Below, piece after piece: positions 42,893-50,822 of a stretch of DNA of 64,000 nucleotides. A model generated the notes under the pieces. The model saw only the letters and a program-made list of their open reading frames with translations. It searched no databases and was not told where the DNA came from. The stretch comes from Mesorhizobium sp. J8 (GTDB lineage: Bacteria; Pseudomonadota; Alphaproteobacteria; Rhizobiales; Rhizobiaceae). How positions within the stretch are numbered: the stretch's first letter is position 1; every line of letters begins with the position of its first letter. The stretch is from positions 2,666,001 to 2,730,000 of the forward strand of contig NZ_AP024109.1 of assembly GCF_016591715.1 (NCBI RefSeq). Direction: 5' to 3'. The position numbers and the translations under genes are program-made.

Positions 42893-43123
42893 ATGGATCG
42901 CAACAAGAACAACGACCTCTTTGTTCTGATGGCGGCGCTTGCAGCGCTGGCGATCTATAACATTGCCTGCGGCATCAAGACCGGCGAAGTCCGGGGCAAG
43001 TTGCATTGGGTCGCGCTGGCCGACGATCCCACGCGCTTTTGGAACATCGTGATCGGCAATTCGATTGTCTTGGTGGCTTCGATAGCCTTTTTGTGGGTCC
43101 TCAACTCCCGCAGGCCCGGATGA
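42893..43123 (+). CDS. Small membrane protein, first of a tandem duplicate pair (76 aa)
   Basis: The product starts MDRNKNNDLFVLMAALAALA and has two membrane segments, residues 9-27 and about 53-70, linked by KTGEVRGKLHWVALADDPTRFW. The next gene encodes a protein with the same architecture and many identical positions (MDRNKN, KTGE-RG-L-W, DDP-RFW). I recognise no family. With the shared upstream box the pair looks like a local duplication under the same control. Function unknown. Confidence 0.7.
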   Translation: MDRNKNNDLFVLMAALAALAIYNIACGIKTGEVRGKLHWVALADDPTRFWNIVIGNSIVLVASIAFLWVLNSRRPG

Positions 43124-43150
43124 TCCGAGGCGAGATACCCCATACGACGA

Positions 43151-43164
43151 TAAGCAAAATTTCA
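43151..43164 (+). promoter_or_regulatory. Conserved upstream box of duplicated gene 2
   Basis: TAAGCAAAATTTCA is identical to 42854-42867 and lies 23 bases before ATG 43188. The sequence between box and start differs between the copies, so the box itself appears constrained. Confidence 0.5.
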
Positions 43165-43187
43165 TCGGACGCGGCTAGACGTGTTCC

Positions 43188-43418
43188 ATGGACCGCAACA
43201 AAAACGACGCCGTCTTTGTCCTGGTGGCGGCGCTCGCCGCCTTCGCGATCTACAATCTTGCCTACGGCCTGAAGACCGGCGAAATCCGGGGAAGGCTCAG
43301 CTGGATTTCGTGCGTGGACGACCCGGCGCGTTTTTGGAGCAACGTTTTCGGCAATATCGCCGGCGTCGTTGTCTTGCTGGGCTTTCTCTGGCTGCTGCAC
43401 CTTCGTGGCCGCAAATGA
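43188..43418 (+). CDS. Small membrane protein, second of a tandem duplicate pair (76 aa)
   Basis: The protein has the same length and topology as its neighbour: MDRNKNDAVFVLVAALAAFA, the KTGEIRGRLSWISCVDDPARFW linker region, and a second helix NIAGVVVLLGFLWLLHLRGRK. A cysteine occurs in the linker of this copy only. Divergence is substantial, so both copies have probably been kept by selection. It converges with the SDR gene; a hairpin lies between the two stops. Confidence 0.7.
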   Translation: MDRNKNDAVFVLVAALAAFAIYNLAYGLKTGEIRGRLSWISCVDDPARFWSNVFGNIAGVVVLLGFLWLLHLRGRK

Positions 43419-43422
43419 CGTT

Positions 43423-43443
43423 GCGCCCGGCAATGCCGGGCGC
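43423..43443. terminator. Bidirectional hairpin between convergent genes
   Basis: GCGCCCGGC (43423-43431), AAT, GCCGGGCGC (43435-43443) is a perfect nine-base stem between the stop of the small membrane protein (43418) and that of the SDR (43464). No clear T-run on either side. Confidence 0.5.
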
Positions 43444-43463
43444 CGACCTGCTTGTGGCGTGGC

Positions 43464-44168
43464 TTACACTGCCCGCGTGATGCCCCCATCCACGCGGATG
43501 TTCTGTCCGGTGATGTAGGCGGCCCCGTCCGATGCGAGAAACGAGATCGTCGCGGCGATCTCCTCCGACGTGCCGTAGCGCTTCATCGGCACAGCATGGC
43601 GACGCTCCTCGGTCGCAGGCAGGCTGTCGATCCAGCCGGGCAGCACGTTGTTCATGCGGATGTTGTCGGCCGCATAGGTATCGGCGAAGATCTTGGTGAA
43701 GGCGGCAAGCCCGGCGCGCGCCACGGCCGAGGTCGGGAACATCACGCTCGGCTCGAACGTCCAGGCGGTCGAGATGTTGATGATGACGCCGGATTTCTGT
43801 TCCTGCATCACCGGCGTCACCAGCCGGGTCGGGCGCACGGCGTTGAGGAAATAGGTGTCGATGCCCTTGTGCCAGTCCTCGTCGCTGATCTCGATGATCT
43901 GCGCGCGCGGCCCGTGGCCGGCGCTGTTGACCAAAACGTCGATGCGGCCCCAGCGCTCCAGCGCGCCGTCGGCAAGGCGCTTCAGATCCTCGTTCGACTG
44001 GTTGGAGCCGGTGACGCCGAAGCCGCCCAGTTCCTTGCCCAGCGCCTCGCCCTTGCCGGAGGAGGAGAGCACGCCGACTTTGAACCCATCCGCCGCCAGG
44101 CGCTTTGCCGCAGCGGCTCCCATGCCGCTGCCGCCCGCCGTCACCAGAGCTACTTTTTCGCCTGCCAT
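43464..44168 (-). CDS. SDR-family oxidoreductase lacking the YxxxK motif
   Basis: The 234-residue protein has the SDR cofactor motif VTAGGSGMGAAAAKRL and the NSAGHGPR segment. Where active SDRs have YxxxK, this protein reads FPTSAVARAGLAAFTKIF, with Thr and Ala at the Tyr and Lys positions by my alignment; the lysine further on (AFTK) is at another spacing. It ends with the usual GQNIRVDGGITR. Some divergent SDRs work without the canonical residues, so it may be an atypical reductase or a binding protein. It stands alone. Confidence 0.8.
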   Translation of the reverse strand: MAGEKVALVTAGGSGMGAAAAKRLAADGFKVGVLSSSGKGEALGKELGGFGVTGSNQSNEDLKRLADGALERWGRIDVLVNSAGHGPRAQIIEISDEDWHKGIDTYFLNAVRPTRLVTPVMQEQKSGVIINISTAWTFEPSVMFPTSAVARAGLAAFTKIFADTYAADNIRMNNVLPGWIDSLPATEERRHAVPMKRYGTSEEIAATISFLASDGAAYITGQNIRVDGGITRAV

Positions 44169-44334
44169 GTCGCTGTCCGTTTGTTGAAATTGTTGAAAGC
44201 GACCCTGTTAGCATGCCAAGGCCAGGGCATGAACCGGATTGGATTGCGCCACGGCGTCGGCGGTTCGCGCGCCGGGTCACACTCCAGTGGCGCTCACCGT
44301 CATCTGGGGCGGTCAAGCGTTGGCCGCCGGGAGA

Positions 44335-45234
44335 TCATCCGAAGCGGTTGGCCGGCACGCCGCGCACGCCGGGCTTGAGCGCGAACAGGCCGCCCTCGAA
44401 AGGGTTGGCGGCAAGATGCTCGGCGCTCATGGTGAAGCGCGCGGAGGTCACGAACAGCGTGTCAAAATCCGTGCCGCCAAAGGAGCAGCTTGTCGGCCAA
44501 CTGCAGGGCAGCTCGACAATTCGGTCGAGCCTGCCGTCGGGCGCGATGCGGGCGAGGCAGCTTCCGCCAACCACCCTGCAGTTCCAGACATAGCCCTCGG
44601 CGTCCAGGCATGAGCCGTCCGGCAGGCCGCGCTCGAAGCCGGTGAAGAAGGGACGCGCTTCGCCGAGCCGTCCAGCCTTCCGGTCCCAATCATAGCTGTA
44701 AAGCGCGTTCTTCATCGTGTCGGCGGTGACGAAGCGCCCGTCGGGCAGCCATACCATCGTGTTGGTGATGCCGAACCGATCCTCGCTGAGGCGCCTCACA
44801 TCGCCGCTCGAGCCGACCCGGTAGAGCCGGCCCTCATCGCTTGTGATCGCCATCGGCGCGTCGTCCGGCCCGATATTGTTGGCCATCGTACCCACCCAGA
44901 GCGAGCCGTCCGGCCCGACCACGCCTTCGTTGAGCCGCGAGCCTTGCCGGTCGGCCTCGATCGTCGCCAGCATCCGGAATGGCCCGCCGAAATCCCAAAG
45001 CGCGATGTCCTTGCGCAGGCCGACGATGGCGCCGCCATCGGCGCGCAGGCCGACCGAGGTGACGAGGTCGCCCGTCGGCCAGCGCTCATGCGCTCCGCTC
45101 GATGGATCGAGCCGATGGATCCGGCGGCCGATGATATCGACCCAGACCAGCCTGCCGACGCGCTCGTCCCACACAAGGCTCTCGCCGACCATGTCGCGTG
45201 CGTCGTGGATCAGCTTGGGTTCCGTTTCGTGCAT
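44335..45234 (-). CDS. SMP-30/gluconolactonase-like sugar lactonase
   Basis: The 299-residue protein starts MHETEPKLIHDARDMVGESL; GGAGGAG lies just before ATG 45234. It is a six-bladed SMP-30/regucalcin beta propeller with metal-site segments LVWDERVGRLVWVDI, LNEGVVGPDGSLWVGTM, FGITNTMVWLPDGRFVTADT and LPDGSCLDAEGYVWNC. Such enzymes hydrolyse aldonolactones to aldonic acids. It is divergent from the FadR-type regulator and, with it, flanks a shared operator, so it belongs to the sugar oxidation locus to the right. Confidence 0.88.
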   Translation of the reverse strand: MHETEPKLIHDARDMVGESLVWDERVGRLVWVDIIGRRIHRLDPSSGAHERWPTGDLVTSVGLRADGGAIVGLRKDIALWDFGGPFRMLATIEADRQGSRLNEGVVGPDGSLWVGTMANNIGPDDAPMAITSDEGRLYRVGSSGDVRRLSEDRFGITNTMVWLPDGRFVTADTMKNALYSYDWDRKAGRLGEARPFFTGFERGLPDGSCLDAEGYVWNCRVVGGSCLARIAPDGRLDRIVELPCSWPTSCSFGGTDFDTLFVTSARFTMSAEHLAANPFEGGLFALKPGVRGVPANRFG

Positions 45235-45267
45235 GAGCGCTCCTCCGGGCAGGTATCCAAAATCAGC

Positions 45268-45296
45268 TTGACATATATCTTTCGCGTGAAATATGA
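45268..45296 (+). promoter_or_regulatory. Candidate promoter of the FadR-type regulator
   Basis: TTGACA (45268-45273) and ATATGA (45291-45296) with 17 bases between them fit a housekeeping promoter, just left of the inverted repeat at 45310-45326. A repressor bound there would cover the start of transcription. Confidence 0.45.
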
Positions 45297-45309
45297 GCAA
45301 TTCGATAAT

Positions 45310-45326
45310 AACCTGTCATACAGGTT
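45310..45326. promoter_or_regulatory. Probable FadR/GntR operator
   Basis: AACCTGT-CAT-ACAGGTT is a perfect seven-base inverted repeat with a three-base centre. It contains the GT-N3-AC core typical of FadR-subfamily operators. It lies 14 bases before the regulator start and between it and the divergent lactonase gene, so autoregulation and control of both directions are likely. Confidence 0.65.
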
Positions 45327-45340
45327 TTCGAGGGAGCGGA

Positions 45341-46060
45341 ATGCAGGAGCAGACGGACTCACCGGATGAGGCAAGCCCCGGCCTGGTCAGCACGGCGATT
45401 CAGGCGATCACCCAGCACATCCGCTCCGAGGGTCTCGCGCCCGGCGATCCGCTGCCCAGCGAAGCCGCCATGACGCGGCAGCTCAACGTCTCCCGCACCG
45501 TGGTGCGCGAGGCCTTCCGCTCGCTGTCGGCGATGCGCCTGATCGACATGAGCGCAGGGCGCCGCGCCACCGTCGCCAAGCTCGACACCGGCGCGATGTC
45601 GATGGTGATCGAGCACGGCATCACCACCCAGCAGATCAGCGTGCAGCAGGTCTATGACGTCAGGCGTACCATCGAGATGCGCACCGTTGCGCTTGCCGCG
45701 CTCCGCCGCACTGACCAGGAGGCGGCGGCCATTGGCCGGTCGGCCCGGCTGATGCGCGAGAATTTCAGCAACCCCGAGGCCGTCATGGAGCATGACATCG
45801 CCTTCCACGAGGCGATCGCGGCGGCCTCGCACAATCCGGTCTTTTCGCTGATCGTCACCGCCTTCAGCGGCGTCACCCGCCGCACCTGGGTGATCGGCTG
45901 GCGCACCCGTTCCTCCGACGAGGCACAGCTCAAGATGATCAAAGGCCATGAGGATATCGCCGACGCCATCCTCAAGGGCGACCCACGGCTGGCGGCCGAG
46001 CACATGGCCGAGCATTTCGACAAGAGCGTCAAGGCACTGCTCGACGCGGGGATCGCGTGA
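45341..46060 (+). CDS. FadR-subfamily GntR transcriptional regulator
   Basis: The 239-residue protein starts MQEQTDSPDE with GAGGGAGCGG upstream; an earlier ATG at 45293 would place the operator inside the coding region and is unlikely. Residues 20-85 are the winged helix (PLPSEAAMTRQLNVSRTVVR). The C-terminal FCD domain has metal-ligand-like residues (EHDIAFHEAIAAASHNPVF, and the HMAEHFD end). It should sense a sugar acid and repress the following catabolic genes. Its stop overlaps the dehydratase start (TGATG). Confidence 0.9.
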   Translation: MQEQTDSPDEASPGLVSTAIQAITQHIRSEGLAPGDPLPSEAAMTRQLNVSRTVVREAFRSLSAMRLIDMSAGRRATVAKLDTGAMSMVIEHGITTQQISVQQVYDVRRTIEMRTVALAALRRTDQEAAAIGRSARLMRENFSNPEAVMEHDIAFHEAIAAASHNPVFSLIVTAFSGVTRRTWVIGWRTRSSDEAQLKMIKGHEDIADAILKGDPRLAAEHMAEHFDKSVKALLDAGIA

Positions 46061-47262
46061 TGAAGATCCGCGCCATAGAGACCATCCGCATCGAGGAGCG
46101 GCCGAACCTGCTCTGGGTCGAAGTCCATACCGACGAGGGCATCACCGGGCTCGGCGAGACCTTCTTCCTGTCGCGCACCGTCGAGGAATATCTGCACGAA
46201 TATGTCGCGCCCAGGGTGATCGGCCGCGATCCCCTGGAGATCGACCTGCTCGCTGCCGACCTCGTCGGCTATCTCGGCTTCCGCTCCAGCGGCGCCGAGG
46301 TGCGCGGCAACTCGGCCTTCGACATCGCGCTGTGGGACATTTTCGGCAAGGCCACCGGCCAGCCGGTCGCGCAATTGCTGGGCGGCTTCAGCCGCCGCTC
46401 CATCCGCACCTACAACACCTGCGCCGGCACCGAATACATCAAGGACGCCAAGGGCCAGACGACGGCCAATTACGGAATCGGCGCCGGGCGGGACTATGAC
46501 GACCTCAACGGCTTCCTCACCCGCGCCGGCGAACTGGCCGAGGAACTGCTCGAGGACGGCATCACCGCCATGAAGATCTGGCCGTTCGATCACTCGGCCG
46601 AAAAGACGCGCGGCAACGACATCTCCGCGGCCGACTTGAAGGCGGCGCTCGAACCGTTTGAAAAGATTCGCAAAGCCGTCGGCGACAAGATGGACGTCAT
46701 GGTCGAGTTCCACTCCATGTGGCAGCTCCTGCCGGCCATGAAGATCGCGCGCGCTCTGCAACCCTACGCGACTTACTGGCACGAGGACCCCATCCGCATG
46801 GACAGCCTCGGTGACCTGAAGCGCTACGCAGCGGCCAGCCCGGCACCGATCTCGGCCTCGGAGACGCTCGGCAGTCGCTGGGCTTTTCGCGACCTGCTGG
46901 AAACGGGAGCGGCCGGTATCGTCATGCTCGACATCTCCTGGTGCGGCGGCCTGTCGGAAGCGCGCAAGATCGCCTCGATGGCCGAGGCCTGGCGGCTGCC
47001 GGTGGCGCCGCATGACTGCACCGGTCCGGTCGTGCTCGCCGCCTCGACGCATCTGTCGCTCAATGCGCCCAACGCGCTCGTCCAGGAAAGCGTGCGCGCT
47101 TTCTACCGCACCTGGTACCGCGACCTGGTGACCGCGCTGCCGGAAGTGAAGGACGGCATGATCACCGTGCCGCCCGGGCCAGGGCTCGGGCTGGCGCTCA
47201 ATCCGGACCTCGGCCGCGCCTACACCGTCCATCGTCGCGTCAGCGACAGGACAAGCAACTGA
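46060..47262 (+). CDS. Mandelate racemase/muconate lactonising-type sugar-acid dehydratase
   Basis: The 400-residue enolase-superfamily protein has the capping domain first, then a TIM barrel. The metal and catalytic elements are GITAMKIWPFD (catalytic Lys region), DVMVEFHSMW (first Glu), YWHEDPI (second Glu), ISASETLG (third Glu) and APHDCTGPVV (His-Asp end). VEFH and the long insertion TRGNDISAADL resemble acid-sugar dehydratases such as galactonate or rhamnonate dehydratase. It removes water from an aldonic acid to give a 2-keto-3-deoxy acid. The exact sugar is not decidable. GTG at 46057 is an alternative start. Confidence 0.87.
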   Translation: MKIRAIETIRIEERPNLLWVEVHTDEGITGLGETFFLSRTVEEYLHEYVAPRVIGRDPLEIDLLAADLVGYLGFRSSGAEVRGNSAFDIALWDIFGKATGQPVAQLLGGFSRRSIRTYNTCAGTEYIKDAKGQTTANYGIGAGRDYDDLNGFLTRAGELAEELLEDGITAMKIWPFDHSAEKTRGNDISAADLKAALEPFEKIRKAVGDKMDVMVEFHSMWQLLPAMKIARALQPYATYWHEDPIRMDSLGDLKRYAAASPAPISASETLGSRWAFRDLLETGAAGIVMLDISWCGGLSEARKIASMAEAWRLPVAPHDCTGPVVLAASTHLSLNAPNALVQESVRAFYRTWYRDLVTALPEVKDGMITVPPGPGLGLALNPDLGRAYTVHRRVSDRTSN

Positions 47263-47285
47263 AGAATCCAAAGGGAGGAACAGAC

Positions 47286-48263
47286 ATGAAGAAACTCACC
47301 GCAATGCTATTGCTCGGCGCCGCCCTGATCGGCGGCCAGTCCGTGGCCCGCGCCGACGGGCTCAACATCGTCTTCACCCATCATTCGTCGGCCTCGAACA
47401 CGTTCTGGCAGGCGGTGAAGAAGGGTTTCGACGATGCCTGCGGCAAGGTCGAGGCGACCTGCAACATGGTCTTCACCCAGACCGAGGGCTCGGTCGAGCA
47501 GCAGGTCGCCAATATGCGCGCCGCGCTCGCCGCCAAGCCTGACGCGCTTTTGACCTCCATCGTCGACGATCACGCTTTCGACGACGTCATCAAGGAGGCA
47601 CGCGACGCCGGCGTTTTGGTGATCGCCGTCAATGTCGACGACACCGAGGGCGCCAAGGGCAATGCGCGGCAGGCCTTTGTCGGCCAAGGCTTCAAGCCGG
47701 CCGGCTACTCGCTCGCCAAGGCGATTTCCGAGAGCTTCCCGAAGGACGGCCCGATCAAGGTGCTGGTCGGCATTTCCGCGCCCGGCCAGAACTGGTCGGA
47801 AAGCCGCGGCGCCGGCATCATGCAGTTCCTTGAGGAATACAAGGCCGCGAATAAGGACCGCGACGTGTCGTGGGAGCGCATCGACAGCGGCACCGATCTC
47901 GCCATCACCTCCGACCGGGTCGGCGCTTATCTGAACGCCCATCCCGACACCACGGCCTATTTCGACACCGGCTTCTGGTGCGCCGGCGTCGCGCGCGTGC
48001 TGGCCGATCGCGGCGTGGCGCCCGGCAAGGTGTTGCTCGGCGGCTTCGACCTCGTTCCGGAAGTGCTGCAGCAGATGCAGAAGGGCTTTGTCCAGGCGCT
48101 CGTCGACCAGCAGCCCTACATGCAGGGCTTCATGCCGGTGATGGAGGCCTATCTCAACAAGAAGATCGGCCTTGCTCCTTCCGACATCGACACCGGCCAG
48201 GGCATCGTGCGGCCGAAGGAAGCCGACAGCATCATGGCGCTGTCCGCTCAGGGGATGAGGTAA
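47286..48263 (+). CDS. Sugar ABC transporter periplasmic binding protein (ribose type)
   Basis: The 325-residue protein has a Sec signal peptide (MLLLGAALIGGQSVARADG) and a PBP1/LacI-type binding fold: IVFTHHSSASNTFWQAVKKG for the first strand and helix, GVLVIAVNVDD, VLVGISAPGQNWSESRGAGI and VALVDQQPYMQGF near the end, where the DQQP phrase is usual for ribose, xylose and autoinducer-2 binding proteins. It brings a sugar to the permease encoded next. Its transcript continues directly from the dehydratase gene, 24 bases upstream. Confidence 0.9.
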   Translation: MKKLTAMLLLGAALIGGQSVARADGLNIVFTHHSSASNTFWQAVKKGFDDACGKVEATCNMVFTQTEGSVEQQVANMRAALAAKPDALLTSIVDDHAFDDVIKEARDAGVLVIAVNVDDTEGAKGNARQAFVGQGFKPAGYSLAKAISESFPKDGPIKVLVGISAPGQNWSESRGAGIMQFLEEYKAANKDRDVSWERIDSGTDLAITSDRVGAYLNAHPDTTAYFDTGFWCAGVARVLADRGVAPGKVLLGGFDLVPEVLQQMQKGFVQALVDQQPYMQGFMPVMEAYLNKKIGLAPSDIDTGQGIVRPKEADSIMALSAQGMR

Positions 48264-48342
48264 GCTCCCTAAATTGCCAGACCGGCATCGGCGGCGCCTG
48301 ACGCCGCCGGTGCGACCGAATCCCGAACCCCGGAGCCTTTCG

Positions 48343-49320
48343 TTGAAGCGCCTGTTCAAGACCTATCTCGAAAAGCCGGAACTGGCGGGGCTGATCCTTC
48401 TGGTGCTGCTCATCATCCTGTTCCAGGTGCGCTCGCACGGCGTGTTCCTGAACGCCGACAATCTGCGCGGCATTCTCGGCATCCTGCCGGAGGCCGGCCT
48501 CGTCGCCATCGGTGTCACCATCCTGATGATCAGCGGCGAGTTCGACCTCTCGGTCGGGTCGGTCTTCGCGCTGATGCCGATGACCATGGCGGTGCTGATG
48601 GTGCATGGCGCCCCGTTCCCGCTGGCGTTGCTGGCCGGGCTGCTGGTCTGCGCGGCCATCGGCTTCATCAACGGCTACGTCACCATCCGCTTCGCGATAC
48701 CCAGCTTCATCACCACGCTCGGCATGCTGTTCATGGCGCGCTCGCTCACGGTCGTGGTCTCGGGCGGCTTCCCGCCACTGCTGCCTATCGACCTGCCCAA
48801 CTGGCTGTTCACCTCCTTTGTCGGCCCCGGCAACATGTTCCGCATGTCGTTTCTGTGGTTCGCAGCGGTTGCCGTGTTGACCTCGCTCATGCTGTCGCGG
48901 ACCAATTTCGGCAACTGGATCAAAGCCACCGGCGGCTTCCTGCCTGCCGCCGCCTCGATGGGTATCCCGACCGCCAGGGTCAAGATCGTCTGCTTCATGC
49001 TGTGCTCGGTGCTGTCCGGATTCGCCGGCATGCTGCAGGTGCTGCGGTTGGGCTCGCCGCTGCCCTCGATCGGCGAGGGGTTGGAATTGCAGGCTGTCGC
49101 CGCCGCGGTCATAGGCGGCGCTTCGCTGACCGGCGGCATCGGCACCGTTATGGGCGGCATCATCGGCACGACGCTGATCCGCGTCATCGACAACGGCCTT
49201 GTGCTCAGCCACGTCGACGCCAACTGGTTCAAGTTCGCCATCGGCTTCCTCACCATCTTCGCCGTCGTCGCCAATGCCTGGATGCGCAAGCGCGCCAAGG
49301 CCATCAAGATGGAGGGCTGA
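48343..49320 (+). CDS. Sugar ABC transporter permease (RbsC/XylH type)
   Basis: The 325-residue protein has about eight to ten membrane segments and the family motif LISGEFDLSVGSVF, here MISGEFDLSVGSVFALMPM, and GGIGTVMGGIIGTTLI near the end. The start is TTG at 48343 because CGGAGCC lies six bases before it and the protein then begins MKRLFKTYLEKPEL, typical of the family; no ATG is available and an upstream TTG at 48274 lacks a ribosome site. It ends four bases before the ATPase gene. Confidence 0.88.
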   Translation: MKRLFKTYLEKPELAGLILLVLLIILFQVRSHGVFLNADNLRGILGILPEAGLVAIGVTILMISGEFDLSVGSVFALMPMTMAVLMVHGAPFPLALLAGLLVCAAIGFINGYVTIRFAIPSFITTLGMLFMARSLTVVVSGGFPPLLPIDLPNWLFTSFVGPGNMFRMSFLWFAAVAVLTSLMLSRTNFGNWIKATGGFLPAAASMGIPTARVKIVCFMLCSVLSGFAGMLQVLRLGSPLPSIGEGLELQAVAAAVIGGASLTGGIGTVMGGIIGTTLIRVIDNGLVLSHVDANWFKFAIGFLTIFAVVANAWMRKRAKAIKMEG

Positions 49321-49324
49321 AGCG

Positions 49325-50056
49325 ATGAGCGACGCGATCATCTCGGTGCGCGATCTGCACAAATGGTATTCCGGCGTGCATGCGCTGAAGGGCGTGACGC
49401 TCGATTTCAAGCGAGGCGAGGCGCTCGGCCTGGTCGGTGACAACGGCGCCGGCAAGTCGACCTTGATCAACATCCTGTCGGGCGTCCACCGCGCCGATCA
49501 GGGCGAGATCAAGGTCGAAGGCAGGGCGGTCAGCATCGCCACGCCGCGCGACGCCATGGATCTCGGCATCGAGACCATCTACCAGTACAACTCAATGGTA
49601 CCCACCATGTCGATTGCCCGGAACCTGTTCATCGGCCGTGAGCCGACGCGGTTCTCGATTTTCGGCGTCGGCATCCTCGACCAGAAGAAGATGGCTGAGG
49701 AGAGCATCCGAGCGATCGCCAATGTCGACCTGCATCTGCGCTCTCCCGACGCGCTCGTCGGCGAGCTGTCCGGCGGCCAGCGCCAGGGTGTCGCCATCGC
49801 GCGCGCCATGCATTTCAAGTCCAAGGTGATGATCCTCGACGAGCCGACCAACCATCTCTCGGTCAAGGAGACCAACAAGGTCATCGGCTTCGTCCGCGGC
49901 TTGAAGGAGCAGGGGGTGACCGGCGTCTTCATCAGCCACAACATGCATCATGTCTTCGACTGCTGCGATCGCGTCGTGGCGATGGCGCGCGGCGAGGTGG
50001 TGCTGGACAAGCGCGTCGCGGACACCTCGATCGACGAAGTCCATTCTGTCTTGTGA
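49325..50056 (+). CDS. Sugar ABC transporter ATP-binding protein (single-domain)
   Basis: The 243-residue ATPase has Walker A VGDNGAGKSTLINIL, signature LSGGQRQGVAIARAM, Walker B VMILDEPTNHLSVKE and switch His in FISHNMHH. It holds only one ATPase domain, while RbsA-type transporters usually have two, so it probably works as a homodimer, as in FrcA. It completes the importer with the two upstream genes. Confidence 0.9.
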   Translation: MSDAIISVRDLHKWYSGVHALKGVTLDFKRGEALGLVGDNGAGKSTLINILSGVHRADQGEIKVEGRAVSIATPRDAMDLGIETIYQYNSMVPTMSIARNLFIGREPTRFSIFGVGILDQKKMAEESIRAIANVDLHLRSPDALVGELSGGQRQGVAIARAMHFKSKVMILDEPTNHLSVKETNKVIGFVRGLKEQGVTGVFISHNMHHVFDCCDRVVAMARGEVVLDKRVADTSIDEVHSVL

Positions 50057-50066
50057 GGAGGAGCCG

Positions 50067-50822
50067 ATGAAGGCGCTCGCTGGTCGCAAGGTTCTGCTGA
50101 CGGGTGGCCTAGGCTCGCTCGGCCGGGCCCAGGCTGTGGCGCTGGCGCGGGCCGGAGCGCGCGTGCTGCTGCTCGACCGCCCCGCTGCAGCGAACGCGGC
50201 GGAGATCGTCGCCGGGCTGGCCGGCCAGGCTTCGGGCGATATCGCCTTCGTCGGCTGCGATCTCAACCGGTTGGCCGAGGCGGAGGCCGCGGTTGCCGCG
50301 CTGGCGGCGAAGGAAGATGGCATCGACATCCTGATCAACAACGCCGCGCTGATCATCAACCGACCGTTCGAGGACTTCTCGCTCGCCGAGTATGAGGACC
50401 AGATCCGCGTCAACTCCTCGGCCGCCTTCGCGTTGGCGCGGGCCTGCGCCCCGGGCATGAAGGCCAAGGGTTATGGCAAGATCGTCAATTTCTGCTCGAT
50501 CACGCTGAACGGCCGCTGGGACGGCTATGTGCCCTATGTCGCATCGAAAGGCGCCATGCTCGGCCTAACCAAATCGCTGGCGCGCGAGCTCGGACCGCAC
50601 GGCATCAGGGTGAACGCCGTATCGCCGGGCGCGGTGGTCTCGGAGGCGGAGGAGCGCGTCTTTGGCGAGCGGCTGAAGGAGTACAATGACTGGATCCTCG
50701 CGAACCAGAGCCTCAAGAAACGCATCGAGCCGGACAACGTCGCCGATCTCGTGCTGTTCCTCGTCTCGCCTGCCTCCGACATGATCAGCGGCCAGAACAT
50801 CGCCGTCGATGGCGGCTGGTGA
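50067..50822 (+). CDS. SDR-family sugar dehydrogenase
   Basis: The 251-residue SDR has the cofactor motif LLTGGLGSLGRAQAVAL, the DILINNAAL segment and the full catalytic set: Ser in FCSITLNG and Tyr/Lys in VPYVASKGAML, followed by INxG-like IRVNAVSPGAV. In this operon it would oxidise a pyranose or furanose at C1 to a lactone, which the divergent SMP-30-like enzyme would hydrolyse. The start follows a GAGGAGGAG ribosome site. Its stop overlaps the epimerase start (TGATG). Confidence 0.87.
   Translation: MKALAGRKVLLTGGLGSLGRAQAVALARAGARVLLLDRPAAANAAEIVAGLAGQASGDIAFVGCDLNRLAEAEAAVAALAAKEDGIDILINNAALIINRPFEDFSLAEYEDQIRVNSSAAFALARACAPGMKAKGYGKIVNFCSITLNGRWDGYVPYVASKGAMLGLTKSLARELGPHGIRVNAVSPGAVVSEAEERVFGERLKEYNDWILANQSLKKRIEPDNVADLVLFLVSPASDMISGQNIAVDGGW

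Noticed and set aside
45652..47271. 539-codon open frame on the minus strand
   Set aside because: Antisense to the FadR-type regulator and the dehydratase, both with full motifs. Composition is typical of a shadow frame.
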